A program made the translations under genes and the position numbers. 6,561 nucleotides of DNA. Origin: Microcaldota archaeon (GTDB taxonomy: Archaea; Micrarchaeota; Micrarchaeia; Anstonellales; Anstonellaceae). The stretch's first letter is position 1. Each line of letters begins with the position of its first letter. Shown here piece by piece: positions 1 to 4,695 of the stretch. Location of the stretch: positions 1 through 6,561 of the forward strand of contig JAHFEC010000068.1 of assembly GCA_023248665.1 (NCBI GenBank), given 5' to 3'. A model generated the notes under the pieces. It saw nothing but the letters and a program-made list of their open reading frames with translations. It made no database searches and was not told the DNA's origin.

Positions 1-124
1 AGCCGGACCGCCCCTGTCCGCTTGCGGCACCGGGATGACGGTAGGCGGGATGCGCGGGCCTTTCGGGCGGGCGGAGAGGGGGGCGTTCGGCGGATGCGCG
101 CAGGGGGGCCGGGAGAAGGGCGAG
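1..124. other. G-rich leader region without a recognised gene
   Basis: This stretch is very GC-rich with several G-runs on the plus strand (56-58, 65-67, 69-71, 78-83, 103-108, 111-113, 118-120). Frame 1 is open from the window edge to a TAA at 130-132, but the 43-residue peptide is arginine/glycine-rich and matches nothing I recognise. Frame 3 stops at 36. It could be the tail of an upstream gene, a structured RNA or spacer. Short self-complementary pieces exist (CCGC/GCGG at 19-28), but no RNA family signature is visible. Confidence 0.35.
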
Positions 125-132
125 TTTATTAA
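125..132 (+). promoter_or_regulatory. TATA box of the eL15-RNase P operon
   Basis: TTTATTAA lies at an abrupt switch from G-rich to AT-rich DNA and resembles the archaeal TATA consensus TTTAWATA. It would place the transcript start near 150-157, leaving a leader of about 90 nt before the eL15 start. A second weaker match (CATAAAG near 219) would start transcription at the ATG itself and conflicts with the ribosome binding site. Assignment is by consensus and spacing only. Confidence 0.5.
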
Positions 133-234
133 TTTCCCTGACCAAATGATTTTGCCAAGATGTGGGAGTCGTATCCCGAATAGGCAGCGCACGATGGCCG
201 GCTATGGCGATCGGGCGCATAAAGTTGATACACC

Positions 235-240
235 AGGTGA
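235..240 (+). promoter_or_regulatory. Shine-Dalgarno site that fixes the eL15 start
   Basis: AGGTGA is complementary to the 3' end of archaeal 16S rRNA and lies five bases before the ATG at 246. It supports that start over the upstream in-frame GTG at 162, and the resulting N-terminus MGMYKYV is the family's conserved start. Confidence 0.75.
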
Positions 241-245
241 GACAT

Positions 246-767
246 ATGGGAATGTACAAGTACGTCCAGCAGACGTTCCAGGCCGAATACCACGAACGCG
301 CCACGCTTTATCGCGCCCGCCTCTCCAAATGGAAGGACGAGGACGCGGTCGTGCGCGTGGAGCGGCCCACCAACATCGCGAGGGCCCGCACGCTCGGATA
401 CAAGGCCAAGGAAGGCTACGTGGTCGCGCGCGTGCGCGTCGGGCGCGGCAACCGAAAGAGGCCCCACCCGTGGGGCGGGCGCAAGCCGGGCAAGAATTAC
501 GCTTACACCTCGCCAGGCAAATCGCTGCAGGCCATCGCCGAAGAGCGCGCGGCCCGGCGCTACCCCAACCTCGAAGTGCTCAACTCGTATTGGGCGGGCG
601 AGGACGGCCAGCGCAAATATTTCGAAATCATCCTCCTCGACGCCGCCAAATACGACGGCAAACTCGGGAAGGGGCGCGCCTACCGCGGGCTGACCTCGGC
701 AGGCAAGCGCCACCGGGGCCTGCGCGGAAAGGGCAACGGCTCCGAGAACATGCGGGTGAGCCGTTAG
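246..767 (+). CDS. rpl15e: 50S ribosomal protein L15e (eL15)
   Basis: This is a structural protein of the large ribosomal subunit, shared by archaea and eukaryotes and absent from bacteria; it packs against 23S rRNA. The 173-residue product starts with MGMYKYVQQ and keeps the family hallmarks: VVRVERPTNIARARTLGYKAK near residues 32-53, a basic tail-like segment RGNRKRPHPWGGRKPGK near 63-80, IAEERAARRYPNLEVLNSYW near 96-117, and RAYRGLTSAGKRHRGLRGKG near 145-165. Known archaeal L15e proteins are about 190 residues. Here the loop between IILLDAAKYDGK and RAYRGLTS is about 15 residues shorter than usual, and the C-terminus is also short. It is the first gene of an operon with the two RNase P subunits, a known archaeal arrangement. 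Identity is secure; the short loop is a comparison from memory. Confidence 0.96.
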   Translation: MGMYKYVQQTFQAEYHERATLYRARLSKWKDEDAVVRVERPTNIARARTLGYKAKEGYVVARVRVGRGNRKRPHPWGGRKPGKNYAYTSPGKSLQAIAEERAARRYPNLEVLNSYWAGEDGQRKYFEIILLDAAKYDGKLGKGRAYRGLTSAGKRHRGLRGKGNGSENMRVSR

Positions 768-820
768 GCGGCCCGCCCCTCTTTTAATTCTTGTTTCCCT
801 TTTTTTGGCGGGATGCGCTC

Positions 821-1345
821 ATGATGGACCTCATTTGCTTCGAATACCATAAAGACGCGCAGGACCCCGACGAGTACGTGGACGTGCGCAACGCGGGAGC
901 GAAATTCTTTTTCTCGTGCGCCGAGGTGTCCGAGGCCCGCCGCCACGTCGATTCGGCGAAATTTCTGCACCTGCGAGACTACGAGTCCGACGTCGGGCTC
1001 ATCCATCTGGCCGCCAAGAGCGGATGCTCGTTCGTGTTCGCGACTTCGGATTTGCTCGCTCTGCCCCCGGCGGCGTGCGCCGCGAGGCTCTCGCGGATGC
1101 GCCGGCTCGCGCATGACTGCCTCGCGCTGGGCGCCGGCGTGAAAATAAGCACGCTCGCCAAAAACCAGCTGGAATTGCGCGGGGCGCACGAGCGGAGCGC
1201 CGTCGGCATGCTGCTGGGGATCGGCCGGGAGCGGATGTCCGGGATGCTCAAAGAAGAGGCGAAAACCGAAGGAGAGAAAGCGCAAGGGGCGCGGGCGCGC
1301 GGCGAAAAAGACGGGCCGGCCGGCGCGCGCCGGAACGGGGTGTAG
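821..1345 (+). CDS. rnp3: Ribonuclease P protein component 3 (Rpp30 homologue), short form
   Basis: This is a protein subunit of archaeal RNase P, the ribonucleoprotein that cuts the 5' leader from pre-tRNA; Rpp30 pairs with Pop5 and supports the catalytic RNA. The product is 174 residues from ATG 821 (ATG 824 is the alternative; only a weak GGCGGG precedes them). Recognisable parts are the N-terminal strand MMDLICFEYHK, the VGLIHLAAKSGCSFVFATSDLL segment near residues 65-86, and the C-terminal GVKISTLAKNQLELRGAHERSAVGMLLGIGRERMSGML, which matches the family's conserved end (basic/SA-type loop, 'R.P..L..LG...G'). Family members are usually 200-230 residues, so the TIM-barrel-like fold seems trimmed in its first half. 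The last 30 residues are a Lys/Glu/Arg/Gly-rich, probably disordered tail. It lies between eL15 and Pop5, three bases before the latter. Position and C-terminal pattern carry the assignment. Confidence 0.85.
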   Translation: MMDLICFEYHKDAQDPDEYVDVRNAGAKFFFSCAEVSEARRHVDSAKFLHLRDYESDVGLIHLAAKSGCSFVFATSDLLALPPAACAARLSRMRRLAHDCLALGAGVKISTLAKNQLELRGAHERSAVGMLLGIGRERMSGMLKEEAKTEGEKAQGARARGEKDGPAGARRNGV

Positions 1346-1348
1346 ACG

Positions 1349-1681
1349 ATGAAAAGCACGCTCGCGCCCAACAAGCGCTATCTTCTCGTGCGGCTAGCGG
1401 GCGAGCGGCCCGTGGACGGGCGGCAGGCGCGCGCAGAGGTGGCGAGGCACATCGAGGCGTTCTTCGGCATCGAGGGGATGGCGCAGGCGCAGCCGCGCAT
1501 CCTCGACAAATTGTGCAAGGACGACCGGCTCGTCCTGCGCTGCGCGCGGGGCGAGGAGATGCGGCTTGTCGCGGCGCTCGCATTGCTCGGAAAAATTTCC
1601 GGCATGAATGCGCGCGCTAAAGTCGTGAAAATCTCGGGCACGCTCCAGGCGCTCGGCGCGATGTCGACGGAAGGGGAGTAA
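1349..1681 (+). CDS. rnp2: Ribonuclease P protein component 2 (Pop5 homologue)
   Basis: This is the Pop5-type subunit of archaeal RNase P, which works with Rpp30 at the catalytic domain of the RNA. The 110-residue product has the expected small RRM/ferredoxin-like layout: strand RYLLVRLAG (residues 9-17), helix DGRQARAEVARHIEAFFG, strand RILDKLCKDDRLVLRCAR, helix EEMRLVAALALLGKI, and the closing strand KVVKISGTLQAL. The RYL start, the 'VLRC' strand and the 'ISGT' end are typical of archaeal Pop5. GGGGTG at 1337-1342 gives a ribosome binding site six bases before the ATG. The gene starts three bases after the rnp3 stop, so translation is probably coupled. In many archaea psmA (proteasome alpha) comes next; here AT-rich spacer follows. 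Confidence 0.93.
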   Translation: MKSTLAPNKRYLLVRLAGERPVDGRQARAEVARHIEAFFGIEGMAQAQPRILDKLCKDDRLVLRCARGEEMRLVAALALLGKISGMNARAKVVKISGTLQALGAMSTEGE

Positions 1682-1820
1682 GCCGGGTTTAATGCACAGA
1701 ATGCCCGATAAGGGAAGTTAATAGAGGCCCTAATTCGATAAAAAAAGGGGAAAACGAGGCATTTTAGGCAAAAGAAGTTAAAATCAGCTTTATTTCGCTT
1801 AAAATCGATAATACATCTCA

Positions 1821-1826
1821 TTTTTT
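1821..1826 (+). terminator. Oligo-T terminator candidate after rnp2
   Basis: Six consecutive T in an AT-rich tract, without a strong GC stem before it. Archaeal RNA polymerase terminates on such plus-strand T-runs. It lies 140 bases past the rnp2 stop and before the next promoter, a sensible place to end the eL15-rnp3-rnp2 transcript. Confidence 0.4.
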
Positions 1827-1904
1827 GATTAGATTCGTTATTACGGCTCCTAATTGGCTGAAAAACCCTATAAAAGCCCCGAAAATGGACAAAGATGGCA
1901 AAGC

Positions 1905-1912
1905 TTTATATA
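1905..1912 (+). promoter_or_regulatory. TATA box for the AdoMet decarboxylase gene
   Basis: TTTATATA matches the archaeal TATA consensus. Transcription would start near 1930-1938, giving a leader of about 45 nt that includes the strong GGAGG at 1963-1967. A weaker TATA-like CTATAAAAG at 1868-1876 lies upstream. Confidence 0.65.
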
Positions 1913-1978
1913 TACTGACTGTCGAAAAAATACTTCAGAGCGGAAAATGCAACACCCCGCCCGGAGGAAAAGAAAGAG

Positions 1979-2419
1979 ATGTTCGGACCGCACTTGACCA
2001 TGGACCTTTACGGCTGCAACAAGAAGAAGCTCAAAGACGTTGGTTTTGTCTACAATTTCCTCGACGAGATGCCGGGGCTCGTCGGCATGACGAAAATCAT
2101 GCCGCCCTACACGTTCCAGTACAGCGGCGTCAAGCCCGAGGACTGGGGCGTATCGGGCATCGTGCTCATCGCCGAATCGCACATCTCGATCCACACCTTC
2201 CCCGAGAAGGGGTACGCCAGCGTGGACATCTTCTCGTGCAAGGACTTCGACACCGAGGCGGCCTGCGACATTATCGTCTCCCGGCTGGGCGCGAAGACTT
2301 ATGAGAAGAACTTCTTCCAGAGAGGAAGGCACTTCCCCAAGGACATCTGGCGCAACGGACAGATGATGGCCATGGCCCGCGACCAGAAGCAGGCGGTGTC
2401 GGCCAGCGAAGAGGAATAG
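1979..2419 (+). CDS. speH: S-adenosylmethionine decarboxylase proenzyme (class 1B, pyruvoyl type)
   Basis: The enzyme decarboxylates S-adenosylmethionine to supply the aminopropyl group for spermidine-type polyamines, in the cytoplasm. The 146-residue proenzyme begins FGPHLTMDLYGC and contains GVSGIVLIAESHISIHTFPEKG. The family self-cleaves between Glu and Ser, here E66 and S67, and S67 becomes the pyruvoyl cofactor. H72 and C87 lie 5 and 20 residues after this serine, as do His68 and Cys83 after Ser63 in the Thermotoga maritima enzyme, so processing and catalytic residues are intact. GGAGG at 1963-1967 supports the ATG at 1979. The last 20 residues are polar and probably disordered. It stands alone with its own promoter; no spermidine synthase is in the window. 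Related proteins with the same fold are arginine decarboxylases in Crenarchaeota, so the substrate is not proven by motif alone. Confidence 0.9.
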   Translation: MFGPHLTMDLYGCNKKKLKDVGFVYNFLDEMPGLVGMTKIMPPYTFQYSGVKPEDWGVSGIVLIAESHISIHTFPEKGYASVDIFSCKDFDTEAACDIIVSRLGAKTYEKNFFQRGRHFPKDIWRNGQMMAMARDQKQAVSASEEE

Positions 2420-2427
2420 GAAAATTC

Positions 2428-2484
2428 CCTTTTATTCTTTCAATCTTTTTTCAATCGATCTTTTTCTTCAATGGATTTTTTCTT
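2428..2484 (+). terminator. T-rich terminator tract after speH
   Basis: A pyrimidine-rich run with several T5-T6 blocks just after the speH stop codon. It is roughly periodic: TTTCAATC, TTTTTTCAATCGATC, TTTTTCTTCAATGGA, TTTTTTC. Multiple U-runs are the usual archaeal termination signal. On the minus strand the tract is A-rich, so it does not serve the converging gene that ends at 2490. Confidence 0.6.
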
Positions 2485-2489
2485 CGGGC

Positions 2490-3596
2490 CTATTCTTTTG
2501 ACTGGGCTTTCTGGAATGCCTCCAGCAGGGCTTGGAGGTTCTTGAGGCTGCCGCAGACCCGCGGGTCGTTGGCCATCTCGAATCCTTTGGCCGCGGCCAA
2601 AGCGAACAGGCCGAGCAAATGCGGCGGCAGGCCGTCGATCAGAATGCGGGTGCCCTCCACGCTCACGCGAACCGCAGAGAGCGACGGCACGCCGGGTGTT
2701 TCATTTTGGCCGACGGCCATATCCGCATGAGCCGGCACCGCAAGGTTCTCCTCTTTTTGGCCGGCGACAGCGCCATCACGGGCCTGCAGCACGTTGTCCG
2801 CCCCGTTCTGGCCGGCGGCCGCATCGCCGGCCGACGGCACGCTGCCGGCTGCAATGTTAACGCTAGCCGACGGCACAAGGCTCGCCGTGGTTGGGCCGGC
2901 CGCAAGTTTGGGGAGCAGCGGAACGCCGACCACCCCGAAACCTTTTCCGAGGCGGCCGCCGTCCGCCAAGCGGAACCAGCAGTCCCGCCCGAAGTAGGAG
3001 TTGCCGGCTGCGATAGGCCGGTTGATGAGCCCGTCCGGACCGAAATACCAGGCTTGATCGGCCCAGTTTAACGTATCGAACTCTTCATCCGGAACCGGCT
3101 GCGCAAGGCCGGTCTTGGAATTGATCTGGCCGCCCTTGCCGCGCGCGACCTCCTGCACGAAAATTTCGGACGGGTGATAGATTGTTTTTTCGCCCCACGG
3201 CTCGACAAAGGCTACGGTATAGACGATGGCGAGGCCCCGGGCCGGATCACTCAAATCCCCCTTCTGGGCCGCTTTTCGCACGTCTTCGGCCAGCAGGACA
3301 TGGTTCGGAAAATAGGAATCGGTCATGTCGGTGATTTTGCCGCCCGCAAGCAGGCATCCGCCCTTTTCGGGAATGGCCGCATTGGTGCTGGAAGCGGCCG
3401 GGAGAGCGCTCATGCACTCGTAATATTTATCGCTTCGCAGGACATTGGCCAATTCTAGGAGAGTAGGCAAGCGCATCTTCTTGTCCGCGGCGATTTGGAG
3501 GGCTTCGAGATGGGAAATGTCGGACGAAGTCATGCGGACGAGTTGGATGCCCGAGTTATCGTCTTTGGACAGGATGGTTCGATTCTCGCGTTGCAT
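2490..3596 (-). CDS. Unrecognised 368-residue protein with repeat-rich linker
   Basis: I do not recognise this protein. It has no signal peptide or membrane segment, so it is probably cytoplasmic. Residues about 20-230 look globular: a helix-rich start with KKMRLPTLLELANVL (39-53), then aromatic and Gly-rich stretches ending NWADQAWYFGPDG (177-189) and GRDCWFRLADGGRLGKGFGVVGV (203-225). Residues about 231-308 are an Ala/Gly/Ser/Pro-rich linker with three loose 16-17-residue repeats around 'AxGQN/K'. Residues 309-368 form a small closing region (a strand pair, RVSVEGTRILIDGL, then helices). The RLPT-helix start and the Trp/Arg/Gly-rich VVGV end are loosely like C-type-lectin/formylglycine-generating folds, but this is only a guess. 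The start is chosen because GAGGCG at 3602-3607 lies five bases before the ATG; M22 is an alternative. Codon use matches a real gene and the frame is uninterrupted. Confidence 0.8.
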   Translation of the reverse strand: MQRENRTILSKDDNSGIQLVRMTSSDISHLEALQIAADKKMRLPTLLELANVLRSDKYYECMSALPAASSTNAAIPEKGGCLLAGGKITDMTDSYFPNHVLLAEDVRKAAQKGDLSDPARGLAIVYTVAFVEPWGEKTIYHPSEIFVQEVARGKGGQINSKTGLAQPVPDEEFDTLNWADQAWYFGPDGLINRPIAAGNSYFGRDCWFRLADGGRLGKGFGVVGVPLLPKLAAGPTTASLVPSASVNIAAGSVPSAGDAAAGQNGADNVLQARDGAVAGQKEENLAVPAHADMAVGQNETPGVPSLSAVRVSVEGTRILIDGLPPHLLGLFALAAAKGFEMANDPRVCGSLKNLQALLEAFQKAQSKE

Positions 3597-3620
3597 GGTT
3601 TCGCCTCGATGTTTGTGAAT

Positions 3621-3650
3621 GATGATATATGAGGAGTGGTAATTATAATG
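3621..3650 (-). promoter_or_regulatory. Promoter region of the 368-residue protein gene
   Basis: On the minus strand this AT-rich stretch offers CATTATAATT (3650-3641) and ATATAT (3630-3625). The first would start transcription near 3620 and leave a leader of about 24 nt containing the ribosome binding site; the second would start it too close to that site. It lies between two divergent genes. Confidence 0.4.
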
Positions 3651-3678
3651 TTTTTGAGCGTGGCGGCAGGTCCGGCCC

Positions 3679-3687
3679 TCTTTTTAA
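3679..3687 (+). promoter_or_regulatory. TATA-like element for the histidine phosphatase gene
   Basis: CTTTTTAAT is centred about 26 bases before the phosphatase ATG at 3710, and no ribosome binding site precedes that ATG. Archaeal transcripts start about 25 bases after the TATA box, so the mRNA is predicted to begin at or very near the start codon (leaderless). Confidence 0.45.
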
Positions 3688-3709
3688 TCTTCGACCCTCT
3701 TTTACGGCC

Positions 3710-4324
3710 ATGCTCAAACGGCTGATGCTCCTGCGCCATGCCGAAGCCATGTCCAACGAAGACAGATTCTTCGCGGGCTTCAAGGACGTTCCCTTGACGC
3801 CGCTCGGCATAAGGCAGGCCGAGGCGCTCGGAAAAAGGCTGGATCACGAGCGCTTCGACCAGGTGTTCTGCTCCGACCTCGGGCGGGCCCGCGAAACCCT
3901 GCGCCTCGCGAAGGTGGACGCGCCGATCGATTATACGCCGGCCCTGCGCGAGAAGAACTACGGGGAACTGGAAGGCGTGTCCTGGGACGGGAAGGGCGAA
4001 TACGACAAATACCACCTCGACCCGTTCGTGCGCTCGCCCGGCGGGGAATCCTCGCTTGACGTGCAAAAAAGGGTGGTGAACTATTTCCACACGCATGTTG
4101 TGAATCAGGGATTTGAGAGCGTGCTCATCGTCTCGCACCACGGGCCGATCGTGCTGCTGGCCTGCCACCTGCTGGGCATGCCGCTCGATCGGTGGAGGAC
4201 GCTGCGAATGGGCAACGCCGGCTTGAGCATCTTCAGCCAGGACGAGCATATGATGAGGCTCACGCTGTGGAATTCGCTTTCCAATTTTGGGATGATAACA
4301 AACAGGCCGCTGAAAAAAAGATAG
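3710..4324 (+). CDS. Histidine phosphatase family protein (phosphoglycerate-mutase-like)
   Basis: This is a member of the branch of phosphatases and mutases that forms a phosphohistidine intermediate; it is probably a cytoplasmic phosphatase with unknown substrate. The 204-residue product opens MLKRLMLLRHAEAMSNE: R9 and H10 are the RH of the family's RHGE motif, here RHAE, which is a common variant. SDLGRARET (55-63) supplies the second phosphate-binding arginine (R59), LREKNYGELEG (79-89) the acidic region, and VSHHGPI (141-147) the second catalytic histidine (H143). All key residues are present. The length fits the alpha-ribazole/phosphoserine-phosphatase size class rather than the 230-250 residue glycolytic dPGM. 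ATG 3710 is chosen because the family starts directly before the RH motif; the earlier in-frame ATG at 3629 would add a non-conserved 27-residue stretch. It ends in a basic LKKR tail. Cobalamin phosphatase and glycolytic mutase roles cannot be separated from sequence alone. Confidence 0.88.
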   Translation: MLKRLMLLRHAEAMSNEDRFFAGFKDVPLTPLGIRQAEALGKRLDHERFDQVFCSDLGRARETLRLAKVDAPIDYTPALREKNYGELEGVSWDGKGEYDKYHLDPFVRSPGGESSLDVQKRVVNYFHTHVVNQGFESVLIVSHHGPIVLLACHLLGMPLDRWRTLRMGNAGLSIFSQDEHMMRLTLWNSLSNFGMITNRPLKKR

Positions 4325-4389
4325 GCAGACAAGATTCTTGTCCGCCGGCAGCGAGAACTTTCTTGTCCGCAGACGGCAAAAATCTTCTT

Positions 4390-4493
4390 TCTTTTTAGTG
4401 GCACGCATCGGCCCGTGGGCCGATGGCGCCCAGAAGTGCTTTGCACTTCCGGGAGGTTTTTCTTTCTTGTCCGCAGACAAGAAAGAAAAAAGT
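4390..4493 (+). repeat. Repeat copy B (long form, outside the tRNA)
   Basis: The left arm TCTTTTTAGTG (4390-4400) and right arm AGGTTTTTCTT onward to AAAAAAGT (4454-4493) match the copy in the tRNA intron at 4581-4630. Between the arms this copy holds 53 extra bases (4401-4453) with two GC-rich hairpins. The right arm is a 15-bp hairpin with a CGCA loop (TTTTTCTTTCTTGTC / GACAAGAAAGAAAAA). Confidence 0.7.
4486..4491 (-). terminator. Oligo-T terminator of tRNA-Ile
   Basis: Read on the minus strand, six T begin nine bases after the tRNA discriminator base. A short U-run directly after the mature 3' end is the usual archaeal tRNA terminator. The run is also the first arm of the repeat hairpin. 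Confidence 0.55.
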
Positions 4494-4535
4494 CCTTCTT
4501 GGGCCCACTGAGATTTGAACTCAGGACCTTTCGAT

Positions 4536-4632
4536 GACTGAAACAAACCTTCGCTTCTTTTTCTCTTTCTTTTTTTCTTTTCTTTTTAGTGAAGGTTTTT
4601 CTTTTCTTGCGCACAAGAAAAGAAAAAAGTTC
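4536..4632 (-). other. 97-nt tRNA-Ile intron with bulge-helix-bulge splice sites
   Basis: On the minus strand the exon/intron borders form a perfect hBHBh' motif: outer stem TTCGA/TCGAA, then a 4-bp central helix CTGA/TCAG, a 3-nt bulge TAG at the 5' site and TCA at the 3' site, and an inner helix AAC/GTT. Cutting within the bulges after A37 (4633) and before A38 (4535) restores a normal 7-nt anticodon loop. The archaeal tRNA splicing endonuclease recognises this structure. The intron body is a 14-bp hairpin (4596-4627) plus an A/G-rich stretch on the RNA strand, and it contains a repeat element shared with the tRNA's 3' flank. Confidence 0.92.
4581..4630 (+). repeat. Repeat copy A (short form, inside the tRNA intron)
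   Basis: TCTTTTTAGTG (4581-4591), then AGG and a 14-bp hairpin TTTTTCTTTTCTTG / CAAGAAAAGAAAAA around a CGCA loop (4596-4627), ending AAAAAAGT. It matches the arms of copy B at 4390-4493 but lacks the 53-base block. It occupies about half of the intron. Confidence 0.7.
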
Positions 4633-4695
4633 TATCAGTCGAACGCTCCAACCAGGCTAAGCTATGGGCCCGCGACGATTCGCGGTCAGCGTCAA

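Larger units (their letters stand above)
1682..1978. other. AT-rich intergenic spacer between rnp2 and the decarboxylase gene
   Basis: About 300 bases with no gene, strikingly AT-rich beside its GC-rich neighbours. It holds two related segments 60 bases apart that both begin GAAGTTAA (1714 and 1774), a T-run at 1821-1826 suitable as an archaeal terminator for the rnp operon, and promoter elements for the downstream gene (TATA near 1905). No tRNA signature or conserved RNA motif was found. A reading frame across 1825-2304 overlaps the decarboxylase gene in another frame and is not a gene. Confidence 0.7.
4325..4499. repeat. Repeat- and hairpin-rich spacer between phosphatase and tRNA-Ile
   Basis: This non-coding stretch is built from related pieces. 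GACAAGATTCTTGTC at 4328-4342 is a near-perfect palindrome. CTTTCTTGTCCGCAGAC occurs exactly twice (4358-4374 and 4462-4478). Three hairpins follow in order: 4406-4425 (CATCGGCCC/GGGCCGATG), 4429-4453 (CCCAGAAGTGC/GCACTTCCGGG with one A-C mismatch, TTT loop) and 4457-4490 (15 bp, CGCA loop). No reading frame here resembles a gene. Confidence 0.75.
4500..4671 (-). tRNA. tRNA-Ile (anticodon GAU), intron-containing
   Basis: The gene folds as a full cloverleaf. Acceptor arm: GGGCCCA (4671-4665) pairs with TGGGCCC (4507-4501), with discriminator A at 4500. The D-arm is GCTTAGCCTGGTTGGAGC (4662-4645). The anticodon stem TTCGA (4643-4639) pairs with TCGAA (4534-4530). The loop is C-U-GAU-A/A with anticodon GAU at 4636-4634. 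The variable loop is AGGTC. The T-arm is CTGAG-TTCAAAT-CTCAG (4524-4508). Exons are 4671-4633 and 4535-4500, giving a 75-nt mature tRNA. CCA is not encoded and must be added by the CCA-adding enzyme. The intron between 37 and 38 is the canonical archaeal position. A TTTAAATA box at 4696-4703 lies about 25 bases upstream. Confidence 0.95.

Noticed and set aside
35..787. Open frame of 250 codons on the plus strand
   Set aside because: It overlaps eL15 in another frame, is Arg/Gly/Pro-rich with no recognisable domain, and is explained by high GC content.
1825..2304. Plus-strand frame of 159 codons
   Set aside because: It overlaps speH out of frame; speH has the catalytic motif and a strong ribosome binding site.
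3615..3660. Possible C/D box RNA (ATGATGA near 3618)
   Set aside because: No D box (CTGA) at suitable spacing and no terminal stem; the sequence is better explained as divergent promoters.
4325..4499. CRISPR-like array
   Set aside because: Repeats differ in length and spacing, are themselves hairpins without unique spacers of constant length, and no cas gene is nearby.
3530..4546. Open frame of 338 codons on the minus strand
   Set aside because: It is antisense to the histidine phosphatase, whose catalytic motifs are intact, and runs through the tRNA 3' half.
4105..4614. Lys/Arg-rich minus-strand frame through the repeats and tRNA
   Set aside because: It crosses the tRNA gene and the non-coding hairpins; the Lys/Arg content merely reflects the A/G-rich repeat.
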